NCBI GenBank assembly: GCA_023432655.1 | Contig: JAEYUK010000322.1 | Coordinates: 1-5,077, forward strand | Length of the DNA: 5,077 nucleotides | DNA from: Pseudomonadota bacterium | GTDB taxonomy: Bacteria > Bdellovibrionota > Bacteriovoracia > Bacteriovoracales > Bacteriovoracaceae | Reading direction: 5' to 3' | Shown here: one piece after another, positions 1 through 5,077 of the stretch | Position numbering within the stretch: the first letter of the stretch is position 1 | How the letters are laid out: the number at the start of each line of letters is the position of its first letter | Notes under the pieces: generated by a model | The model's input: only the letters and a program-made list of their open reading frames with translations | Told to the model about the DNA's origin: nothing | Database searches by the model: none | Position numbers and translations under genes: made by a program

Positions 1-2119
1 ACTCTAGCTCCATTAAGAACTTACCAACAACTTGCTCGATGTTATTATTGTCGAGTTTGTTAAAGTTAATCACAGCATCCAGACGATTTCTAAATTCTGG
101 CGTAAAGAAATTCTTGATCGCCTGATCCCTTTTAGTGGTATTTATTTCCCCTCCAGGGACCTTCGCGGCCAGACCAATAGACCCTGCCTCCATCTCTTTA
201 GCGCCAGCATTTGATGTCATAATCAAGATGACGTTACGAAAATCTGAAGATCTGCCATTAGAATCTGCCAGTGCTCCATGATCCATTACCTGTAAGAGGA
301 TGTTAAAGACATCAGGATGGGCCTTTTCAATTTCATCTAATAAGAGAACAGAATAAGGGCTCTTATGGATGGCATCCGTTAAAATCCCACCTTGTTCAAA
401 GCCAACATATCCCGGAGGAGCTCCGATTAATTTAGAAACGGTGTGCTTCTCCATGAACTCGGACATATCAATTCGGATGAAGTTAATGCCCATAATATGT
501 GCCAGTTGTTTTGCCAGCTCTGTTTTCCCTACTCCGGTTGGCCCGGTGAAAAGGAAATTAGCAATGGGCTTATCTGCGCTAGCAAGGCCTGAACGGGAAA
601 GGATGAGGGCATTGGCCACTTTTTCCACTGCCTGGTCCTGGCCATAGATCATCATCTTAAGATCCCGCTCCAGGAAGCGGAGTTTTTCTTTCTCATTAAC
701 AGAGATCGACTTTTGCGGGATGCGGGCAATTTTCGAAATAATATGTTCGATATCATCAAGTCCCACTTCTGTACCACCGCCCACATTTTCTGGCTTTAAC
801 CGCAGATAGGAACCGACTTCGTCGATAACATCAATGGCCTTATCCGGAAGTTTTCTATCAGTGACGTGCTTATGTGAAAGCTCCACCGCTGCCCGAATCA
901 CATTGTCCGGATATTTTACCTGATGATGTTCCTCAAATTTAGATTTAAGTCCGATAAGGATCTTCACAGTATCCTCTACCGAAGGTTCCAGCACATCAAT
1001 TTTCTGGAAACGACGATTCAGCGCCTGATCTTTTTCAAAGTATTTTCGATATTCATCAAAAGTAGTGGATCCCATACAACGGATTGTTCCGCGTGAAAGG
1101 GCCGGTTTAAGAAGGTTTGAAGCATCAAGACTTCCACCGGAAGTGGCCCCTGCTCCAATAATAGTATGGATTTCATCGATGAAGAGAATGGAGCCACTCT
1201 TCTCGTTTTGTTTCTCTAAGGCTTGAAGAACAAGTTTTAATCTTTCTTCAAAATCTCCTCGGAACTTAGTTCCCGCCAAAAGGGAGGCCATATCCAAAGC
1301 ATAAACCGTTGTTTTACTTAAAATTTCGGGCACACGTTTTTCAACAATGGCCTTAGCAAGGCCTTCAGCGATTGCGGTCTTACCAACACCGGAATCCCCC
1401 ACTAAAAGTGGATTATTTTTTCTACGGCGACAAAGAATCTGAATAATCCGTTGAATTTCATCTTCACGGCCGATAATCGGATCAATCTTACCTTCGCGGG
1501 CAAGATTATTAAGGTTAGTGGTGAATTCACTCAGGGCCTTCTCGTATTTTTCTTCTTTACGGAAAGTGTCCCCGGGGCTTTCGATATTTACCGATTCTTC
1601 CTGACCATTGACCGGGCGATCAGCTGTATGGGCAATCTTTTCTACGATATCAATGCGGGTCACTCCCTGCCGTTCCAGGAAATACGTGGCGTGGGATTCT
1701 TTTTCAGAAAACATCGCCACTAATAAGTTGATCGCCTGGATCGATTTCTTTCCAGAACTCTGAATATGGATCGCGGCCCGCTGGATGACCCGTTGTAAAC
1801 TTAGAGAAATTTCTGGTTGATAAAGAATACCGTTTTCTCGGGCAATTTCTCTTAATTGATCGTTCCCAAACTGCTTACGGTTTAAATCCTGAATCTCGTC
1901 TTCACTTAATAAAGAGAAATTGGAGTCCTCATCAATAAATGAAGCCAAGTCTTCTTTAAGGTCTTCAAGATTGGCCCCACAATCAATGAGGATTTCATTT
2001 ACTGTCTCATCTTCAAGCATGGAGAGCAGGACATTCTCAAGGGTGAGAAACTCATGTTTCTTTTCATTTGCCCGTTTAATGGCCTTATTTAAAATCTGTT
2101 CTAATTTCTGGCTAATCAT
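1..2119 (-). CDS. clpA: ATP-dependent Clp protease ATP-binding subunit ClpA (3' end beyond window)
   Basis: ClpA is the hexameric AAA+ unfoldase that threads substrates, including those delivered by ClpS, into the cytoplasmic ClpP protease. The translated frame gives 706 residues from the ATG at 2119 and leaves the window without a stop; E. coli ClpA has 758, so roughly the last 50 residues are missing. Domains in order: double Clp-N repeat (about 1-165), linker, D1 (about 200-440) and D2 (about 485 onward). D1 has Walker A GDSGVGKT (241-248), Walker B ILFIDE (311-316), pore loop GTKFRG (283-288) and arginine-finger pair 369-370. D2 has Walker A GPTGVGKT (526-533), Walker B VLLLDE (591-596), pore loop GYVG (570-573) and FRNRLD (676-681). 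The ClpP-docking tripeptide IGL is at 648-650. The IGL loop and the adjacent clpS separate it from ClpB and ClpC. The N domain has an insertion of about 24 residues relative to E. coli, near 67-100. The start is supported by AGAGGG seven bases upstream. Confidence 0.97.
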   Translation of the reverse strand, partial: MISQKLEQILNKAIKRANEKKHEFLTLENVLLSMLEDETVNEILIDCGANLEDLKEDLASFIDEDSNFSLLSEDEIQDLNRKQFGNDQLREIARENGILYQPEISLSLQRVIQRAAIHIQSSGKKSIQAINLLVAMFSEKESHATYFLERQGVTRIDIVEKIAHTADRPVNGQEESVNIESPGDTFRKEEKYEKALSEFTTNLNNLAREGKIDPIIGREDEIQRIIQILCRRRKNNPLLVGDSGVGKTAIAEGLAKAIVEKRVPEILSKTTVYALDMASLLAGTKFRGDFEERLKLVLQALEKQNEKSGSILFIDEIHTIIGAGATSGGSLDASNLLKPALSRGTIRCMGSTTFDEYRKYFEKDQALNRRFQKIDVLEPSVEDTVKILIGLKSKFEEHHQVKYPDNVIRAAVELSHKHVTDRKLPDKAIDVIDEVGSYLRLKPENVGGGTEVGLDDIEHIISKIARIPQKSISVNEKEKLRFLERDLKMMIYGQDQAVEKVANALILSRSGLASADKPIANFLFTGPTGVGKTELAKQLAHIMGINFIRIDMSEFMEKHTVSKLIGAPPGYVGFEQGGILTDAIHKSPYSVLLLDEIEKAHPDVFNILLQVMDHGALADSNGRSSDFRNVILIMTSNAGAKEMEAGSIGLAAKVPGGEINTTKRDQAIKNFFTPEFRNRLDAVINFNKLDNNNIEQVVGKFLMELE

Positions 2120-2126
2120 ATAATTA

Positions 2127-2132
2127 CCCTCT
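2127..2132 (-). promoter_or_regulatory. Ribosome binding site of clpA
   Basis: On the minus strand this reads AGAGGG and lies seven bases before the ATG at 2119. It is a well-spaced Shine-Dalgarno sequence and fixes the clpA start, because no other in-frame start codon nearby has one. Confidence 0.7.
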
Positions 2133-2139
2133 TTCTGGT

Positions 2140-2145
2140 ATTATA
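2140..2145 (-). promoter_or_regulatory. Candidate -10 box of an internal clpA promoter
   Basis: The minus strand reads TATAAT, a perfect sigma70 -10 consensus, about 20 bases upstream of the clpA ATG. Transcription would start near 2133, leaving a leader of about 14 nt that begins right at the AGAGGG ribosome binding site. With a 17-bp spacer the -35 would be TTCCAT (2163-2168), only a 3/6 match to TTGACA. It would let clpA be transcribed without clpS. The inference rests mainly on the -10 and its position. Confidence 0.4.
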
Positions 2146-2198
2146 CTAGAAGATGGAGATGAATGGAAAAAAGGCAAGGGTACGAAGAATACTTTCTC

Positions 2199-2522
2199 TC
2201 AGGAATCACAGGGTTCAGTACTGCACTTTAATGGGTGCCCATTATCCCGCGCATACTTAGTTACTTTAGCTACTTTGGATTCGGCAACTTCATAAGTATA
2301 AATTCCGCAAAGACCAAAACCACGATTATGGACTTCCAGCATTATGGCCTGGGCTTCAGCAGAATTTTTATTAAAAAATTTCTGCAGGACAAGAACAACA
2401 AATTCCATAGTTGTATAGTCATCATTATGCATGAGGACTTTATACATCTTTGGGGGGCGGAGCTTCGTTTTTTTAACGGTTGCTACGCCGGATTGTTCAT
2501 CTCTATCGGTTTCTGAAGACAT
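2199..2522 (-). CDS. clpS: ATP-dependent Clp protease adaptor protein ClpS
   Basis: ClpS is the N-degron recognin: it binds proteins with an N-terminal bulky hydrophobic residue and hands them to the ClpA N domain for degradation by ClpAP. The 107-residue length matches the family (E. coli, 106). A short variable N-terminal tail (1-22) precedes the core PPKMYKVLMHNDDYTTMEFV. The substrate pocket residues are visible: Asn33, Asp34 and Asp35 for the alpha-amino group, gatekeeper Met39, Val42, Met61, Val64, His65 and Leu98. Thr38 stands where E. coli has a proline (TPMEF). The signature NKYAREN-like block appears as TKYARDNGHPL (88-98), and a few extra residues follow at the C terminus. It ends with TGA and lies 79 bp upstream of clpA on the same strand, the usual clpS-clpA order. 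No convincing Shine-Dalgarno precedes the ATG at 2522; the start is chosen from family length. Confidence 0.97.
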   Translation of the reverse strand: MSSETDRDEQSGVATVKKTKLRPPKMYKVLMHNDDYTTMEFVVLVLQKFFNKNSAEAQAIMLEVHNRGFGLCGIYTYEVAESKVAKVTKYARDNGHPLKCSTEPCDS

Positions 2523-2567
2523 AAGCGCACATCAGTTGTTATTATCAGGAGGATCTACCAATTCACT
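2523..2567. promoter_or_regulatory. 45-bp divergent intergenic region between clpS and rlmK
   Basis: The two start codons face away from each other across only 45 bp. On the minus strand GATAAT (2541-2546) is a 5/6 match to the -10 consensus and could serve clpS with an 11-nt leader. The same bases on the plus strand give TATTAT (2540-2545), but that would put the rlmK transcription start inside the rlmK ribosome binding site, so rlmK is more likely transcribed from within clpS. No strong -35 is seen for either direction. Confidence 0.3.
2547..2552 (+). promoter_or_regulatory. Shine-Dalgarno of rlmK, unusually distant
   Basis: AGGAGG is a perfect consensus ribosome binding site, but 15 bases separate it from the ATG at 2568, more than the usual 5-9. 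The in-frame codons between them (TAC, CAA, TTC, ACT) contain no start codon, so ATG 2568 remains the best start. Spacing is odd for an otherwise ideal site. Confidence 0.55.
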
Positions 2568-3533
2568 ATGAAAGGCAATACTGTGAGCTCTGATTCTACA
2601 GCACTTAAAAATCGTTTGGCAAAAAACCAGAAAAAATTAAAAAGCTACCTGGCCAAAAATGGCATTGAAGCATACCGTCTCTATAATAAAGATATTCCAG
2701 AGTACCCATACCTGATAGATATTTACGGCGAACACGCAGTTATCTACGAGCAAGGGAAAAAGCTCCATGATGAAGAACAATCCCTTCGTGAAATTCATCA
2801 GTCTGATATCGAAAAGGCGATAGAAGAAGTTATGGGCATTAAACCCCATTTGCAGCACTTCAAAATTCGCGAAAAGCAAAAAGGCAATGAACAATACCGG
2901 CCACTTGATCCCAGATCTGAGGACTTTTTCGCTGTCAACGAGCCACCTTTTAAGTTTTTAGTTAATCTTGAACGGTATTTAGATACTGGTCTCTTCCTGG
3001 ATCACCGTCCTCTTCGCCAGTTTCTGTTAAATAACTCACAAAATAAGAAAGTTTTAAACCTCTTCTGTTACACCGGTTCATTAAGTGTCGCTGCCGCTAA
3101 AGGCGGAGGAACAGTGACTTCTATCGATATGTCTAATACCTATCTGGAATGGGCCTATGAGAATTTTCTTCTAAACGAAATTGATCCAAAAAATCACGTT
3201 TTCTACCAAGCGGATGTTCTAAAAGAGTTACAGGTCAGAAAAGAAAATCAAGAAACTTTTGATCTGATCATTTTAGATCCACCAAGCTTCTCTAACTCAA
3301 AACGGATGGAAGAAGATCTTGATATCGAAAGAGACCATGCACTTCTGATTCGGGATACCATGGCGCTTCTCGCCCCCGGCGGAAGTCTTTACTTTTCCAC
3401 TAATAAAAGGAAATTCGAGCTTCACCACATCATCACCAGCCACTATAAAGTGAAAGAAATCTCACACTGGACGATCCCTCAAGACTTCCATCAGAGTCAG
3501 ATTCATAAGGCCTTTTTGATTGAAAGGAAGTAA
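2568..3533 (+). CDS. rlmK: Stand-alone RlmK-like 23S rRNA (guanine-N7) methyltransferase
   Basis: A class I S-adenosylmethionine-dependent methyltransferase, 321 residues, closely resembling the C-terminal half of E. coli RlmKL (YcbY), which makes m7G2069 in 23S rRNA. Residues 15-40 (NRLAKN..KKL..., GIEAYRLYNKDIPEY) match the RlmK entry segment (NRLQKN..KKL..., YRLYDADLPEY). REKQKGNEQY (101-110) matches RERQKGKNQY, and YLDTGLFLDHRPLR (137-150) is the family signature. SAM motif I is VLNLFCYTG (162-170), the acidic strand-2 end is SIDMSNTYLEWA (185-196), and the catalytic-site motif is LDPPSFSNSKRM (236-247) followed by ERDH (254-257). The C terminus QDFHQSQIHKAFLI parallels the E. coli end. 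The N-terminal THUMP and RlmL (m2G2445) halves of the E. coli fusion are absent. It ends with TAA. The exact target base is inferred from homology. Confidence 0.9.
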   Translation: MKGNTVSSDSTALKNRLAKNQKKLKSYLAKNGIEAYRLYNKDIPEYPYLIDIYGEHAVIYEQGKKLHDEEQSLREIHQSDIEKAIEEVMGIKPHLQHFKIREKQKGNEQYRPLDPRSEDFFAVNEPPFKFLVNLERYLDTGLFLDHRPLRQFLLNNSQNKKVLNLFCYTGSLSVAAAKGGGTVTSIDMSNTYLEWAYENFLLNEIDPKNHVFYQADVLKELQVRKENQETFDLIILDPPSFSNSKRMEEDLDIERDHALLIRDTMALLAPGGSLYFSTNKRKFELHHIITSHYKVKEISHWTIPQDFHQSQIHKAFLIERK

Positions 3534-3628
3534 GGTATTAGATTTACTTAAGACAATTATTAGCAATTCTTAACTCCTGTCCCCGCTAATTAGCTAAAAT
3601 CATAGCTTGTAGCGGGTGATCCTGTAAA
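3534..3628. other. Intergenic structured region after rlmK (two tandem hairpins)
   Basis: Two inverted repeats follow the rlmK stop. Hairpin 1 (3548-3573): TTAAG and AATT pair with AATT and CTTAA, with a two-base AC bulge and loop ATTAGC. It is AT-rich and weak. Hairpin 2 (3582-3616): a 7-bp stem CCCGCTA/TAGCGGG, a small internal loop (ATT/TG), then a 5-bp stem AGCTA/TAGCT closing loop AAATCA. There is no T-tract after either, so this is not a canonical rho-independent terminator. ATTAGC in loop 1 is the reverse complement of GCTAAT (3585-3590) in stem 2 and is repeated directly at 3589-3594, so alternative pairing is possible. It may be a weak terminator, an mRNA 3' end stabiliser or a small-RNA-like element. 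Confidence 0.45.
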
Positions 3629-3651
3629 AATGACCCTATCCAACACATTCA

Positions 3652-3681
3652 TTGACCAAGGGCCTAAAAGATTGGTACAAG
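3652..3681 (+). promoter_or_regulatory. Candidate promoter of the secreted-protein gene
   Basis: TTGACC (3652-3657, 5/6 to the -35 consensus) and TACAAG (3676-3681, 4/6 to the -10) are separated by 18 bp. They predict a start near 3688 and a leader of about 41 nt. An ATTGG/CCAAT inverted repeat (3671-3675 and 3686-3690) straddles the -10 and start site. Both boxes are imperfect, so this is tentative. Confidence 0.35.
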
Positions 3682-3696
3682 TGCGCCAATCAAATG

Positions 3697-3711
3697 ATGC
3701 CTTCAAGGCAT
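3697..3711. repeat. 15-bp palindrome in the leader of the secreted-protein gene
   Basis: ATGCCTT (3697-3703) and AAGGCAT (3705-3711) are a perfect 7-bp inverted repeat around a single central C. As DNA it looks like a small operator; as RNA it can form a 5-bp hairpin with loop TTCAA only seven bases before the ribosome binding site. Confidence 0.45.
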
Positions 3712-3718
3712 ACCATTT

Positions 3719-3724
3719 AGGGGG
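3719..3724 (+). promoter_or_regulatory. Ribosome binding site deciding the ATG 3729 start
   Basis: AGGGGG lies four bases before the ATG at 3729. The frame is open further upstream to an ATG at 3630, but that one has no Shine-Dalgarno, and the signal peptide begins at 3729. This site therefore decides the start. Confidence 0.6.
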
Positions 3725-3728
3725 AAAA

Positions 3729-4484
3729 ATGAAGAAACTGGCGTTAATCTCTACTTTTGTCATGTCTAGTACACTTATGGCCGCTCCAAATTTACCATTG
3801 GCCGGAGAACTAGGAACAATTGAAACAAAAGAAATTTCTTATAGCGAATTTAAGTCGCTCAATAACAGAAACCTTCCAGGGAACAATGGTCTGGTACCTA
3901 ACTTTAATGATGGATTTAACAACGCCCCAGGACCCAATAACGGCGGTAAACTAGAAACAGCTGGTAAAGTCATTCAAACTGCAAGAGATATGGTGGCCCT
4001 AGGTGAAGCTATTTATGAGCTGGTAAAAAAAGGCAAGCCATCAAACGTAACAGAATATGCTCCCATCAGCGTCATCCCTAAAGATCCAATGACAAAAGAG
4101 CACGTCGATCCATTCGATATGGAAGGCTTCTCTATTCCAGTTTCAAAAAACTACACTGCTAAAATCACTAATGGTTTAGGTAAGGAAGTTGTATCCTTCA
4201 CTTATCAAGTGATCTACTCATACGGCGGTTCATATAACGGAACTGGAAAATACTTAACAGGTGTAAGCATTATCCCTGGTTCAGTCAGAACATCTTATGG
4301 CTGGGACTTTAATGCCACGATGAAAGTTTCTGGGATCATGAATCACGGTTCAAGAGCTGAGCCAGTTGCGGGTGTGTTACTTACTGTGAAATATCAGATG
4401 AACTCTCGCTCTAACGCTTTCGAGCGCAACGACACAATCCACATTACTGGTGCGGGTCAGCTTAAAAGCATGATGGTCCAGTAA
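3729..4484 (+). CDS. Secreted protein of unknown function with signal peptide
   Basis: I do not recognise a named family. The 251-residue product begins with a typical Sec signal peptide: MKK, a hydrophobic core LALISTFVMSSTLM, and likely cleavage after Ala18 or Ala19 (LMA-APNLP), with no lipobox cysteine. It should be exported to the periplasm, outer membrane or outside. The mature part has an acidic N-terminal stretch (26-42), an Asn/Gly/Pro-rich low-complexity linker (about 45-73), a helical segment TAGKVIQTARDMVALGEAIYEL by position 77-98, and a probably beta-rich domain (about 110-251) with alternating polar and aromatic strands such as VVSFTYQVIYSYGGSY (154-169). The whole protein has no cysteine. 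It has its own candidate promoter and a strong terminator, so it is probably monocistronic and well expressed. It ends with TAA. Secretion is well supported; function is open. Confidence 0.85.
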   Translation: MKKLALISTFVMSSTLMAAPNLPLAGELGTIETKEISYSEFKSLNNRNLPGNNGLVPNFNDGFNNAPGPNNGGKLETAGKVIQTARDMVALGEAIYELVKKGKPSNVTEYAPISVIPKDPMTKEHVDPFDMEGFSIPVSKNYTAKITNGLGKEVVSFTYQVIYSYGGSYNGTGKYLTGVSIIPGSVRTSYGWDFNATMKVSGIMNHGSRAEPVAGVLLTVKYQMNSRSNAFERNDTIHITGAGQLKSMMVQ

Positions 4485-4507
4485 AACGAACTTTTTAAAT
4501 TCTCCCT

Positions 4508-4535
4508 AAGGCCCTCTAACGAGGGCCTTTTTTTT
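4508..4535 (+). terminator. Rho-independent terminator after the secreted-protein gene
   Basis: A perfect 9-bp stem, AAGGCCCTC (4508-4516) with GAGGGCCTT (4521-4529), closes a TAAC tetraloop, and a run of eight T (4528-4535) follows. It begins 24 bases after the TAA at 4482-4484. It should separate the secreted-protein transcript from the downstream membrane-protein gene. Confidence 0.93.
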
Positions 4536-4549
4536 GTCCTGAAACTTGT

Positions 4550-4555
4550 TATACA
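4550..4555 (+). promoter_or_regulatory. Candidate -10 box of a possibly leaderless HTTM gene
   Basis: TATACA (4550-4555, 4/6 to TATAAT but with the key TA at the first two positions) ends seven bases before the GTG at 4562, so transcription could begin at the start codon. A TTGT/ACAA inverted repeat with a three-base centre (4546-4556) overlaps it. No good -35 is present: the required place falls in the terminator T-tract. Only AAAGG two bases before the GTG resembles a ribosome binding site, which is too close to work normally. Confidence 0.3.
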
Positions 4556-4561
4556 AAGGCC

Positions 4562-5023
4562 GTGAATACACTCACTCGTCCAATTGATAGCTCGAGTCTT
4601 CTTCTCTTTCGCCTCTTAACAGGCATTCTGATAGCGCAGGAACTTATTAACGGACTCTTTCTCGGTAAGTTTCACGAGTACACATCTCCAGTCTTTAATT
4701 TTTCCTATCTTTTTTTTGAATGGATTCGTCCCTGGCCTTATTGGGGAATGGTCATTCACTATGCAGTCACAATTCTTGCGGCCTTTGGAGTGGCCTTTAA
4801 TTTTAAATACCGCCTTTCATCCATTTTGTTATTTATGGGCTACACGTCGCTCTTTCTCATGGAGCAAACGGAATACATTAATCACGCCTATCTTTATTGC
4901 CTCATTTCATTCTGGCTCATGATTTTGCCGCTCAATCAAAGACGAAGTCACTTTCCGGCATGGATGCTTTATCTGATTCTTTTTCATATGGGGCTGGCCT
5001 ATTTTTATGGAGGGATTGCATAG
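4562..5023 (+). CDS. HTTM / vitamin K-dependent gamma-carboxylase-like membrane protein, interrupted by in-frame TAG
   Basis: A 153-residue N-terminal part of an integral membrane protein of the HTTM (horizontally transferred transmembrane) family, related to vitamin K-dependent gamma-glutamyl carboxylase. It opens with the family entry RPIDSSSLLLFRLLTG (6-21). Five hydrophobic segments are visible at about 11-34, 59-79, 85-100, 108-124 and 134-153. The conserved block EQTEYINHAYL (101-111) aligns with human GGCX KTSWNNHSYL, His108 matching human His160. The last residues LAYFYGGIA (145-153) lead into the motif that normally continues K-L-x-x-D-W. Here TAG (5021-5023) replaces that Lys codon, and LNGDWMAGRPM follows in the same frame. 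The GTG start is chosen because it includes the RPID block and no ATG is near. The gene is separated from its upstream neighbour by a terminator. It could be a fresh pseudogene, a sequencing error, a split gene or a recoded UAG. Bacterial substrates are unknown; bacterial homologues need not carboxylate proteins. Confidence 0.8.
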   Translation: MNTLTRPIDSSSLLLFRLLTGILIAQELINGLFLGKFHEYTSPVFNFSYLFFEWIRPWPYWGMVIHYAVTILAAFGVAFNFKYRLSSILLFMGYTSLFLMEQTEYINHAYLYCLISFWLMILPLNQRRSHFPAWMLYLILFHMGLAYFYGGIA

Positions 5024-5077
5024 CTCAATGGAGACTGGATGGCCGGACGTCCTATGAATCTCTTTTTAGAACATAGA
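5024..5077 (+). pseudogene. Continuation of the HTTM reading frame beyond the TAG (runs off window)
   Basis: Eighteen codons stay open in the same frame after the TAG and read LNGDWMAGRPMNLFLEHR. This matches the family stretch that follows the catalytic lysine (human GGCX: KLDADWVEGYSMEYLSRH), so the gene clearly extended past the stop. There is no frame change, so no indel is involved. A possible restart ATG at 5039 has GGAG (5030-5033) five bases upstream, so reinitiation of a separate C-terminal polypeptide is conceivable. The rest lies outside the window. Confidence 0.7.

Noticed and set aside
369..2123. Plus-strand open frames opposite clpA (369-647, 1451-1723, 1920-2123)
   Set aside because: They are antisense to a fully conserved clpA frame, have no family resemblance and no supporting ribosome binding sites.
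2540..2545. TATTAT as a -10 box for rlmK
   Set aside because: It would start the mRNA at about 2552, removing the AGGAGG ribosome binding site.
2235..2894. Open frames antisense to clpS (2235-2516, plus) and to rlmK (2637-2894, minus)
   Set aside because: Shadows of strongly conserved genes on the opposite strand.
3582..3616. Rho-independent terminator for rlmK
   Set aside because: The hairpin is good but is followed by TGATCCTG rather than a T-run, so it was recorded as a structured element only.
3630..3728. In-frame upstream extension of the secreted-protein gene from ATG 3630 (33 extra residues)
   Set aside because: No ribosome binding site before 3630, the extension has no signal character and would bury the clear MKK signal peptide; ATG 3729 has AGGGGG just upstream.
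4716..4922. Plus-strand 68-codon frame inside the HTTM gene
   Set aside because: Overlaps the conserved HTTM frame and its translation shows no membrane or family pattern.
5010..5030. Frameshift as the explanation of the HTTM interruption
   Set aside because: The conserved family residues on both sides of the TAG are in the same frame, so a substitution, not an indel, is required.
1..5077. tRNA, rRNA, CRISPR array, insertion sequence or prophage signs
   Set aside because: No cloverleaf, regularly spaced repeats, transposase or terminal inverted repeats were seen.

Overview
The window carries five protein genes in two divergent blocks. The sequence looks moderately AT-rich by eye (composition was not computed). 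The clpS-clpA pair closely resembles the proteobacterial one, and the stand-alone RlmK is also close to its gammaproteobacterial counterpart. The secreted Asn/Gly-rich protein and the general style suggest a Gram-negative bacterium, possibly Bdellovibrionota (Bacteriovorax/Peredibacter-like). That taxonomic guess is an inference with low confidence.

Left block, minus strand (1-2522): clpS, then clpA. ClpS is the N-degron adaptor, and ClpA is the double-AAA+ unfoldase that delivers substrates to ClpP. clpA runs off the left edge, with 706 codons visible and the C-terminal tail missing. A perfect TATAAT box between the two genes suggests clpA also has its own promoter.

Right block, plus strand (2568-5077): first a stand-alone RlmK-type 23S rRNA (guanine-N7) methyltransferase, divergent from clpS across only 45 bp. 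A 195-bp gap follows, containing two tandem hairpins, a candidate promoter and a 15-bp palindrome. Next is a 251-residue secreted protein of unknown function, closed by a textbook rho-independent terminator. Last is an integral membrane protein of the HTTM / vitamin K-dependent gamma-carboxylase-like family. Its GTG start lies about 7 nt after a -10-like box, so its mRNA may be leaderless.

The most striking observation is at the right end. The HTTM reading frame meets an in-frame TAG at 5021-5023, and family-conserved sequence continues in the same frame on the far side up to the window edge (GGIA-stop-LNGDWMAGRPM). Family members normally have Lys at this exact position, and it corresponds to the catalytic-base lysine (Lys218) of human gamma-glutamyl carboxylase. 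It may be a simple AAG-to-TAG nonsense mutation, a sequencing error, a split gene, or a recoded UAG such as pyrrolysine or suppression. The window alone cannot decide between these.
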